Part shown: piece by piece, positions 37,441 through 45,183 of the stretch
How the letters are laid out: the number at the start of each line of letters is the position of its first letter
Numbering within the stretch: position 1 is the stretch's first letter
Source of the DNA: Christiangramia portivictoriae DSM 23547
GTDB taxonomy: Bacteria; Bacteroidota; Bacteroidia; Flavobacteriales; Flavobacteriaceae
Assembly: GCF_000423045.1 (NCBI RefSeq)
Contig: NZ_KE383971.1
Span: 630,092 to 694,091 of the forward strand
Direction: 5' to 3'
Length of the DNA: 64,000 nt
The notes under the pieces: generated by a model
Database searches by the model: none
Told to the model about the DNA's origin: nothing
What the model saw: only the letters and a program-made list of their open reading frames with translations
Made by a program: the position numbers and the translations under genes

Positions 37441-38289
37441 ATGATCAGGTTAGGAGAATACCATGAGTTAAGTATTATTAGAGAAAGCGATCACGGTGTG
37501 TATCTTGAAAACGATGCCGGTGATGAGGTGCTGTTACCTAATAAATACGTTCCTGAAACCTGGATGGTCTATGACAAGATCAAGGTTTTTGTCTACCTGG
37601 ATCATTCAGAAAGACCGGTCGCAACCACTCTGGAGCCTAAGATCAAATTAGATCAGTTTGCGAATTTAACCTGTGTTGAGGTTAGCAAATTTGGGGCATT
37701 TTTAGATTGGGGCCTTGAAAAGCATTTATTCGTACCGTTTAAGGAGCAGGTCATCCCGATGCAAAAAGGAGAGCGTTACCTGGTATTTTGTTACCTGGAC
37801 TTGGAAACCGAAAGACTTACGGCATCCTCTAAAGTTCATGCATTCCTGGATAACTCAGAGCTTACCGTGGAGCCATTTGAAGAGGTGGATCTTATTGTGA
37901 GCAACGAAACCGAGCTGGGTTTTAACGTGATCATCAATCAGCTGCATTTAGGATTGATCTATCATGATGAGGTCTTCAAAAAATTGCGAATTGGTGATTC
38001 CCTTAAAGGTTTTATCAAGAAAATTAGAACCGATAATAAGATCGATATCATGTTGCAAAGACCTGGATATCGAAGTATCGAGCCTAATGCACAGAAAATC
38101 CTGGACAAATTGCAGTCTTCCGGTGGTTTTATAGATTTAACAGATAAGTCTGATCCTGCAGATATTAAATCGAGGTTACAAATGAGTAAGAAGAGCTTTA
38201 AGAGAGCGATTGGTAGCCTTTATAAAAACAGGCAGATAGAATTGAATGAAGACGGAATCTCTTTAAAGGAAGAAACCAAGGATCAATAA
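37441..38289 (+). CDS. cvfB: CvfB/YitL-type S1 RNA-binding protein
   Basis: A 282-residue protein of the conserved-virulence-factor-B family: S1-like OB folds in tandem followed by a C-terminal winged helix. Visible blocks are GEYHELSIIRESDHGVYL, the second S1 region VEVSKFGAFLDWGLEKHLFVP, a third region near 155-210 and the end domain with SKKSFKRAIGSLYKNRQI. It likely binds RNA; in Staphylococcus the homologue affects virulence-gene expression. The 3' end overlaps the next gene on the opposite strand by seven bases. Confidence 0.9.
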   Translation: MIRLGEYHELSIIRESDHGVYLENDAGDEVLLPNKYVPETWMVYDKIKVFVYLDHSERPVATTLEPKIKLDQFANLTCVEVSKFGAFLDWGLEKHLFVPFKEQVIPMQKGERYLVFCYLDLETERLTASSKVHAFLDNSELTVEPFEEVDLIVSNETELGFNVIINQLHLGLIYHDEVFKKLRIGDSLKGFIKKIRTDNKIDIMLQRPGYRSIEPNAQKILDKLQSSGGFIDLTDKSDPADIKSRLQMSKKSFKRAIGSLYKNRQIELNEDGISLKEETKDQ

Positions 38290-38738
38290 ATATAGCGATA
38301 AGGTGTATTATATCTCCTAACCCCGTAGCTACGCTGATTATAGTTATTTAGAAATGGATTGTAGAACGGGTTACTAAAGGAGTCATTCCTGTCTCTGGTC
38401 TGGATACTTCCTGTAACTTCAAAAGTTTTCTTTTCCCTGCTTCTCTGCGGAAGTGGAGATCCAAGGTCTATTTCGCGAGTGATCTTGTTTCTATTCGATT
38501 TGTCTATGATCGCCAGCATATCGATCTGGTCCTTCTGAATATCATTTCGAAGATGCATAAAGGATCCATCAGAAATATTGAATTCTGAAGGCTGTTGCCA
38601 GTTAAAGCTGAAATCTTTCCAGTCGTTTTGAATACCCCGATTGCCAATTTCAAAATCCTCTCGATCCCAGTACCCGAATTCCTGGGCAGAAGTAGTAAAA
38701 CCTGCCAGCAGATATAGAAGGATAAGTAGAATTCTCAT
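38283..38738 (-). CDS. Secreted protein of unknown function
   Basis: A 151-residue protein with a signal peptide (LLILLYLLAGFTTSAQ). I recognise no family. The mature part has an aromatic and Asp/Glu-rich first half (YWDREDFEIGNRG) and an Asn/Tyr/Arg-rich tail (FYNPFLNNYNQRSYGVRRYN). It may be periplasmic or surface-exposed. It converges with cvfB, overlapping by seven bases. Confidence 0.65.
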   Translation of the reverse strand: MRILLILLYLLAGFTTSAQEFGYWDREDFEIGNRGIQNDWKDFSFNWQQPSEFNISDGSFMHLRNDIQKDQIDMLAIIDKSNRNKITREIDLGSPLPQRSREKKTFEVTGSIQTRDRNDSFSNPFYNPFLNNYNQRSYGVRRYNTPYRYIY

Positions 38739-38869
38739 GATCAGTTTTTTCCGAAGGATATCAAAAATGGTGCAAAAACATTAATTATATTCCAATTCTT
38801 TTAAAAATTATCGAAGCAGTTTTCTAAAAACGATTATTTTCACTCCAAATTATAAAATCGAACGCAAAT

Positions 38870-39277
38870 ATGAAAAAATTAATATTAAGTATTGGAGTTG
38901 CCTTTATTGGTTTTACTTCTATGGCGCAAGAGCAAATGACTTCGGAAGAGACTAAAGCGATCAAGCTTATAGAGCTTACATCAGGTCAACAGTTTGATAT
39001 CATGACCGAGCCTATCGTTAAAATGGTTGCTGAAGATAAAAGGGAAGAATTTAAAAAAGAACTTTCTGCCAGCACCCAGGAACTATACAAGAAAATGGCA
39101 GTAATCTATACTGAGAAGTTTACAGAAGAAGAACTTGATGATATTCTTGCATTCTATGCTACACCGGTAGGTGAGAAGATGGTGGAACTTACGCCAGAAA
39201 TCACGAAAAAAGCTATGGAAATTGGCCAGGCCTGGGGAATGGAATTACAACCTATGATGGCGAAATATATGCAATAA
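38870..39277 (+). CDS. DUF2059-family secreted protein
   Basis: A 135-residue protein with signal peptide MKKLILSIGVAFIGFTSMAQ. The mature part is helical. The segment FTEEELDDILAFYATPVGEKM is the DUF2059 hallmark (F-T-x-x-E-L-x-x-x-x-x-F-Y-x-T-P-x-G-x-K). It has no known function. A palindromic terminator follows. Confidence 0.85.
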   Translation: MKKLILSIGVAFIGFTSMAQEQMTSEETKAIKLIELTSGQQFDIMTEPIVKMVAEDKREEFKKELSASTQELYKKMAVIYTEKFTEEELDDILAFYATPVGEKMVELTPEITKKAMEIGQAWGMELQPMMAKYMQ

Positions 39278-39297
39278 CAGGTCGCGGGATCTGTATT

Positions 39298-39321
39298 AAA
39301 CCTGTTCCATGGAACAGGTTT
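39298..39321 (+). terminator. Terminator after the DUF2059 gene
   Basis: A perfect palindrome, AAACCTGTTCC around AT around GGAACAGGTTT, followed by T5. It precedes menB by 57 bp. Confidence 0.75.
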
Positions 39322-39377
39322 TTTTATCAACTTTCTCAAGTTAACATAAAACTTTAATTTTACTGAAAACTATTTCT

Positions 39378-40217
39378 ATGGCTAGCATAAACTGGAAAAC
39401 AGTACGTGAATACGAGGATATAACTTATAAAAAGGCAGACGGGGTTGCGAGAATTGCTTTTAACCGTCCCGATGTTCGGAACGCCTTTAGACCAAAAACA
39501 ACTTCAGAGCTGCTGCATGCTTTTCAGGACGCGCATGAAGATACTTCGATTGGTGCGGTCCTACTTTCTGCAGAGGGACCTTCTTCAAAGGATGGAATCT
39601 GGGCATTTTGCAGTGGAGGAGATCAAAAAGCAAGAGGTCACCAGGGATATGTTGGTGAAGATGGTTATCATCGCCTTAATATTCTGGAAGTACAACGCTT
39701 GATTAGATTTATGCCTAAGGCAGTGATCTGTGTGGTTCCAGGATGGGCAGTAGGTGGAGGTCACAGCCTGCATGTGGTATGTGATCTAACGCTGGCTTCC
39801 AAAGAACATGCGATTTTTAAACAGACCGATGCAGACGTAACGAGTTTTGATGCCGGCTACGGTTCTGCGTACCTGGCGAAAATGGTTGGACAGAAGAAAG
39901 CCCGGGAAATCTTCTTTCTTGGAAGAAACTATTCTGCACAGGAAGCTTTTGAAATGGGGATGGTGAACGCCGTGATCCCACATGAAGAATTGGAAACTAC
40001 TGCCTTTGAATGGGCTCAGGAAATTTTAGAAAAATCACCGACTTCTATTAAAATGCTGAAGTTTGCGATGAATCTTACCGATGATGGGATGGTAGGTCAG
40101 CAGGTATTCGCTGGAGAAGTCACCAGGCTGGCTTATATGACAGACGAAGCTAAAGAAGGTCGAGATGCATTTCTAGAAAAAAGAAAGCCGAATTTCGAGA
40201 AAAAGTGGATTCCATAG
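39378..40217 (+). CDS. menB: 1,4-dihydroxy-2-naphthoyl-CoA synthase
   Basis: A 279-residue crotonase-family enzyme that cyclises succinylbenzoyl-CoA in menaquinone synthesis. Family marks: FCSGGDQKARG near 78-88, WAVGGGHSLH near 125 and TDADVTSFDAGYGSAYLA near 155. Ordinary enoyl-CoA hydratases lack this last block. It is separated from menF-menD by 2.4 kb of unrelated genes. Confidence 0.95.
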   Translation: MASINWKTVREYEDITYKKADGVARIAFNRPDVRNAFRPKTTSELLHAFQDAHEDTSIGAVLLSAEGPSSKDGIWAFCSGGDQKARGHQGYVGEDGYHRLNILEVQRLIRFMPKAVICVVPGWAVGGGHSLHVVCDLTLASKEHAIFKQTDADVTSFDAGYGSAYLAKMVGQKKAREIFFLGRNYSAQEAFEMGMVNAVIPHEELETTAFEWAQEILEKSPTSIKMLKFAMNLTDDGMVGQQVFAGEVTRLAYMTDEAKEGRDAFLEKRKPNFEKKWIP

Positions 40218-40274
40218 AGAATTCACGCAACCATTTCAGGAAAAGAACGTCTTTGTAGTAGAACTAAATTATAG

Positions 40275-40841
40275 ATGATTATGGGATTCCCAAAAATAGT
40301 ATATAGATTCTTTGTCCTGTTTCTAACAGTTGTAAGCTTTAGCTCATGTAGTGGCGATGACAATTCTGATAATGAAAACGAATTCGTTGGTGAAAGTGGC
40401 ATCAATTCTTCAGAAAGCAAAGATCTATGGCTTTCATTGAAAAGTACTAATAAGGATAGTTATGAGTATACTATAGAAACAGCATCCTGGACAGGCTTCG
40501 CTACTTCAACTACAATTAAGGTTGAAAATGGGGATGTGGTAAGTAGGGAATTTATCTCTACCCAGCCCCAGCAAGAGAATCCATCCGAAACTGAAATTGT
40601 AGAGGAATATATAGAAACAGAATCTGATCTTGGAACTCATGAGAGCGGCGCAGATATTCTGACCATAGATGAACTATATAGCGTTTGTTTTGCAGAGTAT
40701 CTCACTGTAGATACTGATTCCAACCTTATATATTTTAATACTACAACTGAAGGAGTTATAAATACCTGTGGTTATGTAAATAAGAATTGTGCAGATGATT
40801 GTTTTGTTGGTTTTAAGCTGACTGACTTTAACTGGTTATAG
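40275..40841 (+). CDS. Lipoprotein of unknown function
   Basis: A 188-residue lipoprotein: hydrophobic FFVLFLTVVSFSSC (Cys25), then an acidic Asp/Asn/Glu-rich stretch as usual for surface lipoproteins in this phylum. The mature part contains four further late cysteines (C152, C172, C178, C182). ATG 40281 is an equally possible start. No family recognised. The neighbour 82 bp downstream is another small lipoprotein. Confidence 0.65.
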   Translation: MIMGFPKIVYRFFVLFLTVVSFSSCSGDDNSDNENEFVGESGINSSESKDLWLSLKSTNKDSYEYTIETASWTGFATSTTIKVENGDVVSREFISTQPQQENPSETEIVEEYIETESDLGTHESGADILTIDELYSVCFAEYLTVDTDSNLIYFNTTTEGVINTCGYVNKNCADDCFVGFKLTDFNWL

Positions 40842-40923
40842 GATTATTCAAAGCAAGATGATTAAGTGTAATTTCACGGTCTCGTGTAAAAACTATATTT
40901 TTAATCAGACTTAAAACTTCAAT

Positions 40924-41487
40924 ATGAAAAAGCTGCTTATTCTGATGTTTGTACTCCTGATTTTTGCGTGTTCCGAAGATTCGGATTCGGGAATTCTCGA
41001 TCAGGAAGTTCTAAAAGAGAAACCTGAATTGGTGGAACAAGAGTCAGAAACCGAAGCCGAAAGCGAAACCGAAACAGAAACTGATTCAAATACAGATGGG
41101 GAGGATGAAGAGCAAGGGACTGTTATCGATGTCGATCTACCACAAAACTGGCAACTCTATAAAGCCAGATGTTGTGGAAATATAGAAGAAATGGCCGAAG
41201 ATCTTGAATATTACCATGAGTTTGTATTTGGCGAAGATCTTAAATTCGAAAAAACGGTGATTCATGGGAATGATACGTTAAAGTATTACGGAGAATTTCA
41301 GGTTGTTGAGACAAGCAGTCAGGATACCTTATACAGGCTTACTCATAACAATGAAATAGTACCGGTAAGTTGCGTAAGTGGTAATCAGGAAGTTCTTACG
41401 CTTACTTTTGAGGATGATAAACCACTCCTATTCAATAAAATGTCACCATGTGATGGCCCCGATCTTTACTACGAAGAAGTGAATTGA
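40924..41487 (+). CDS. Lipoprotein of unknown function, Glu/Thr-rich linker
   Basis: A 187-residue lipoprotein (LIFACSED, Cys16) with an acidic low-complexity linker (residues 37-63, alternating Glu and Thr/Ser) that spaces a compact C-terminal domain from the membrane. That domain has WQLYKARCCGNIEEM and a late VSCVSGNQEVL, and reads like a small lipocalin-like beta domain. I recognise no named family. A terminator follows. Confidence 0.65.
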   Translation: MKKLLILMFVLLIFACSEDSDSGILDQEVLKEKPELVEQESETEAESETETETDSNTDGEDEEQGTVIDVDLPQNWQLYKARCCGNIEEMAEDLEYYHEFVFGEDLKFEKTVIHGNDTLKYYGEFQVVETSSQDTLYRLTHNNEIVPVSCVSGNQEVLTLTFEDDKPLLFNKMSPCDGPDLYYEEVN

Positions 41488-41538
41488 CATGTAAGACGAG
41501 CTCTGAATTTTTGAAATAGTCTATTGATGATAAAGAAC

Positions 41539-41565
41539 AGTGCCGTGTGAAATTTACACGGCACT
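41539..41565. terminator. Terminator after the 40924 gene
   Basis: AGTGCCGTGT 41539-41548 pairs perfectly with ACACGGCACT 41556-41565 around GAAATTT. It slightly overlaps the 3' end of the broken hydrolase gene on the other strand. Confidence 0.8.
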
Positions 41566-42462
41566 TATATTTAGTGCGTTTAAAGATCGATATGTCCTTT
41601 TAATAAAATCATCAATTTTTTCAGCAATTTCTGCATACACCTCTTCCTGTAGAAAATGTCTGGAAGGAAGCGAATGAACTTCCCGACAATCGGTTAATTT
41701 CTCCAGTTCTTTGCTGAAATGTTCGTAGGTTAGAGCCGGGTCATCCTCGCCCCAAACTGCCTGTATGGGATAATCTACATTTTTCAATGCAGTCTGTACT
41801 ACATTCTGAAATTCTTCAGTTTGGTTGAAATTTCTCATAAGATTCAGAAAAGCTTTTCCATCATCTCTTCTTTTCAGAAGATCGACGTAAGCTTTAATTT
41901 CCGCAGAAGAAGAGCAGGATGCATCGTTGACGCCCATATGAGAAAACATAACTGGCCAGGTAGCGTGAGTGATCAAAATTAATTCGGGTTCAACTAAAAC
42001 TTTTTTCTCGAATGGTCGCATCACCGGTGGCTTCTTGAAATTCTGAATATCGATCATGGTATTCAGATTAGTAATCGATTGTACTTTTTACAGATTCTTT
42101 GCAGCCAGTGCGAACCCTACAGGACCTCCAATATCATGCACTACTAAGTGAAACTTCTCAATTCTTAATTCCTGAAGACAGTCTGTAAGAAAGTCGGCGA
42201 AATTATTAAATACATAGTCAAAATCTTCCGGCCTGTCCGTAAGACCAAGTCCGGGAAGATCTACAGAGACACCACGACGATGTTTTTCAGCTAGTGAATC
42301 TATAACCTTTCTATATAGAAAAGAGGAAGTAGGCACTCTAGGAACACAAAGTACCACTTCACCACTTCCTCTGTCCAGAGCGAAGGTTTTGATATCATTA
42401 TAGTTAAAATATTTTCCTTCCCGTTCGTGATCTTGAATCACTTCTTCAATTTCCTTACTCAT
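41554..42462 (-). pseudogene. Haloalkane-dehalogenase-like hydrolase broken by one in-frame stop
   Basis: Two open stretches on the minus strand are in the same frame, split by one TAA at 42088-42090. The first part (42462 to 42091) has the nucleophile block VVHDIGGPVGF, with Asp at the nucleophile position as in haloalkane dehalogenases. After the stop the frame reads on as KVQSITNLNT and then MIDIQNF, and carries the acid in VWGEDDPAL and the histidine in PSRHFLQEE. The reconstructed protein of about 301 residues is full length and complete apart from the stop, which sits where relatives have an ordinary residue (often Glu). One base change would explain it. It may be a recent pseudogene, a sequencing error, or rarely two chains or recoding. 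Confidence 0.8.
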
Positions 42463-42551
42463 AACCGTTTTGTTTGAATAGCCATAAAGCTACGATCTTG
42501 GAAACAAGTCTTTCGAAAGCACCTTTTAAAGTCTGATAAACGAAAACAAAA

Positions 42552-42574
42552 AAGCCGCGAATGAATCGCGGCTT
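42552..42574 (-). terminator. Terminator of the 2-oxoacid dehydrogenase E1 gene
   Basis: AAGCCGCGA 42552-42560 pairs with TCGCGGCTT 42566-42574 around ATGAA, with an A-run to the left that is a T-run on the minus strand. Confidence 0.82.
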
Positions 42575-42595
42575 GTATAAAGAAAGATAGATTTA

Positions 42596-44995
42596 CTATC
42601 GTAGTTTTGGATATTTATTAGGATTGGTTTCATGCATGATAGCGTACACTTTTTCAAAAATATCTTCGGCTGAAGGTTTCGAAAAATAATCACCGTCTGT
42701 ACCGTAAGCTGGCCTGTGTTCTTTAGCACTTAAAGTTTGCGGTTTGCTGTCCAGGTATCTGTAAGCATTCTGTTCATCGAGAACTTTCTGCAGGATATAG
42801 GCAGAGGCTCCTCCTGGAACATCTTCATCTATCACCAGCAAACGGTTTGTTTTCTGAACACTTTTTACAATGTCATGGTTTATATCAAAAGGTAAAAGCG
42901 ACTGTACATCGATTACTTCAGCGTCAATATCCACCTGAGCTAATTCCTTCGCTACTTCTTCCACAATTCGAAGGGTGGAACCGTAAGATACCAGTGTGAT
43001 ATCGGTACCTTCCCGTAAAGTTTCAGTAACCCCAATCGGCGTTTTTATGTCTTTCAGGTTTGTAGGTAGCTTTTCTTTGAGTCTGTATCCATTAAGACAT
43101 TCAATCACAAGGGACGGAGTATCTAATTCCAGTAAATGATTGTAGAAACCAGCGGCTTTGGTCATGTTTCTGGGTACAAGAACATACATTCCTCTAACCA
43201 GGTTAAGAATTCCCGCCATTTGAGAACCACTGTGCCAGATCCCTTCCAGTCGATGTCCTCTGGTTCTAACGATTAAAGGTGCCTTTTGCATTCCTTTTGT
43301 TCTATAATGCAGTGTAGCCAGATCGTCGCTCATTCCCTGAAGACAATATAATACATAATCGAGATATTGAATTTCCGCAATTGGACGCAAGCCTCTCATG
43401 GCCATTCCTATACCCTGACCCAGGATTGTCGCTTCCCGAATTCCAGCATCAGAAACTCTAAATTTTCCATATTTATTCTGAAGCCCTTCAAGACCCTGGT
43501 TTACATCTCCAATTTCGCCTGAATCTTCACCGAATATCAATGTATTTGCATGATTTTCAAAGATCTGATCGAAATTATCCCTCAGGATAATTCGTGCATC
43601 CACTTCCTCTGCTTCTTCATTATATTCAGGTAAAACCTCTGTTAGCGTATCTTCATTGATATAAAGATGCGAACTGTATTCTCCCTTATTTTCTTCTCCA
43701 TATTCATTCAACCAGTCCAGCAACTGCTCTTTTGCAGCAGAAGACTCACCTATAGTATACCTCAAAGTTTGTCTTGCTGCAGAGATAAGATCCTTTTTCA
43801 AAGGTTCCCTGTCTTTCGCAATATTTTCTTTAAGAGAAGTTATAAAATTACCGTTGGCACTATTCTTAGCAACTTTTCCCAGAATTTCTACTATCTGCTT
43901 TTTCCTGTCGAGGGTTGGCTTCAAATAATTGTTCCAGGCGTTGCTTTTAGCAGTTCTTACCTGTTTCTTGATCTCCTTCTCCATCACTTCAAGATCTTCA
44001 GCATTGGAGAAATTATTTTCGATAATCCATTCCCGGAACTTCACATTACAATCATGCTCCTTTTCCCAGTTCAATCGGTCTTCAGATTTGTACCTCTCGT
44101 GAGATCCTGAAGTTGAGTGGCCCTGAGGCTGAGTTAATTGCTGAACATGTATTAAAACAGGGCAATGTTCTACACGAGCGATAGAAGAGGCTTTTTCGTA
44201 GGCATCTACCAGAGCCGGATAATTCCAGCCTTCCACAACAATGATCTCATAGCCATCATTCTCCTCATCTCGCTGAAAACCTTTAAGGATTTCAGAAATA
44301 TTCTCTTTGGTTGTTTGGTGTCTTGCGTGTACAGAAATTCCATACTCATCATCCCATACGCTCATCACCATTGGTACCTGCAAAACACCAGCGGCGTTAA
44401 TGGTTTCCCAGAAATGACCTTCACTTGTACTGGCATTTCCAATGGTTCCCCATGCTACCTCGTTTCCATTATCTGTAAATTTCTCAGCAGAAATTCCCTC
44501 AACGTTTCTATAGATCTTAGAAGCCTGCGCAAGACCAAGAAGTCTGGGCATCTGCCCGGCAGTAGGAGAAATATCTGAACTGGAATTCTTTTGTTCCATC
44601 AAATTTTTCCATTCTCCATTTTGGTCCAGACTGTGAGTCATAAAATGACCACCCATTTGCCTTCCGGCAGACATGGGTTCATTTTCCAGATTCGTATCTG
44701 CATATAGACCAGCAAATAATTGCTCTGGCGTAAGCGCACCTATAGCCATCATAAAGGTTTGATCGCGGTAATAACCCGACCTGAAATCACCATTCCTGAA
44801 AGCTTTGGCCATAGCCAGTTGTGGAACTTCCTTTCCATCTCCAAATATTCCGAATTTCGCCTTCCCGGTAAGCACTTCACGTCTACCTAAAAGACTACAT
44901 TCTCTGCTGGTGACAGCAATCCTGTAATCTTCAAGTACCTGAGACTTGAATTCATCAAATGAAATTGAATTTTCAGTTTGTGTTTCGCTTTGCAT
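42596..44995 (-). CDS. Branched-chain 2-oxoacid dehydrogenase E1, fused alpha and beta
   Basis: A thiamine-diphosphate E1 of about 799 residues with alpha and beta chains joined, a common form in Bacteroidota. The alpha half has GRQMGGHFMTH, the thiamine-binding AWGTIGNASTSEGHFWE and DDEYGISV. The beta half has FGEDSGEIGDVNQGLEGL, IREATILGQGIGMAMRGLRP and VIDVQSLLPFD. It feeds branched-chain acyl-CoA (iso fatty acid primers). I start it at MQSETQ (44995): the promoter (45017-45047) would place the transcript start about 45010, downstream of the alternative start at 45019. Confidence 0.9.
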   Translation of the reverse strand: MQSETQTENSISFDEFKSQVLEDYRIAVTSRECSLLGRREVLTGKAKFGIFGDGKEVPQLAMAKAFRNGDFRSGYYRDQTFMMAIGALTPEQLFAGLYADTNLENEPMSAGRQMGGHFMTHSLDQNGEWKNLMEQKNSSSDISPTAGQMPRLLGLAQASKIYRNVEGISAEKFTDNGNEVAWGTIGNASTSEGHFWETINAAGVLQVPMVMSVWDDEYGISVHARHQTTKENISEILKGFQRDEENDGYEIIVVEGWNYPALVDAYEKASSIARVEHCPVLIHVQQLTQPQGHSTSGSHERYKSEDRLNWEKEHDCNVKFREWIIENNFSNAEDLEVMEKEIKKQVRTAKSNAWNNYLKPTLDRKKQIVEILGKVAKNSANGNFITSLKENIAKDREPLKKDLISAARQTLRYTIGESSAAKEQLLDWLNEYGEENKGEYSSHLYINEDTLTEVLPEYNEEAEEVDARIILRDNFDQIFENHANTLIFGEDSGEIGDVNQGLEGLQNKYGKFRVSDAGIREATILGQGIGMAMRGLRPIAEIQYLDYVLYCLQGMSDDLATLHYRTKGMQKAPLIVRTRGHRLEGIWHSGSQMAGILNLVRGMYVLVPRNMTKAAGFYNHLLELDTPSLVIECLNGYRLKEKLPTNLKDIKTPIGVTETLREGTDITLVSYGSTLRIVEEVAKELAQVDIDAEVIDVQSLLPFDINHDIVKSVQKTNRLLVIDEDVPGGASAYILQKVLDEQNAYRYLDSKPQTLSAKEHRPAYGTDGDYFSKPSAEDIFEKVYAIMHETNPNKYPKLR

Positions 44996-45016
44996 GAACA
45001 TAAATTTGAATAGGAG

Positions 45017-45047
45017 CAAATGTAGCGAAAATCAAAATTATATACAA
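45017..45047 (-). promoter_or_regulatory. Promoter of the E1 gene
   Basis: Minus strand: TTG (complement of 45045-45047), 20 nt, then TACATTTG (complement of 45017-45024), a full match to the Bacteroidota consensus. Confidence 0.6.
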
Positions 45048-45183
45048 TTCAAATTTTTACGGTAAAACTGATAATAATTTAATTTTAACCTTTATTTATT
45101 ATTTATTTCAAAAATAATAGGCGTAAGATTCAGAATTTGTTGATAAATGTGAAATTGTTCCAATTATAGCGAGGCTGATCATT

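Noticed and set aside
38739-38869. Possible small RNA between the secreted-protein genes
   Set aside because: Only AT-rich sequence with no stable stem or consensus promoter.
42596-44995. Alpha-beta E1 fusion as a novel enzyme
   Set aside because: Fused E1 chains of this length are common in Bacteroidota, so it is ordinary here.
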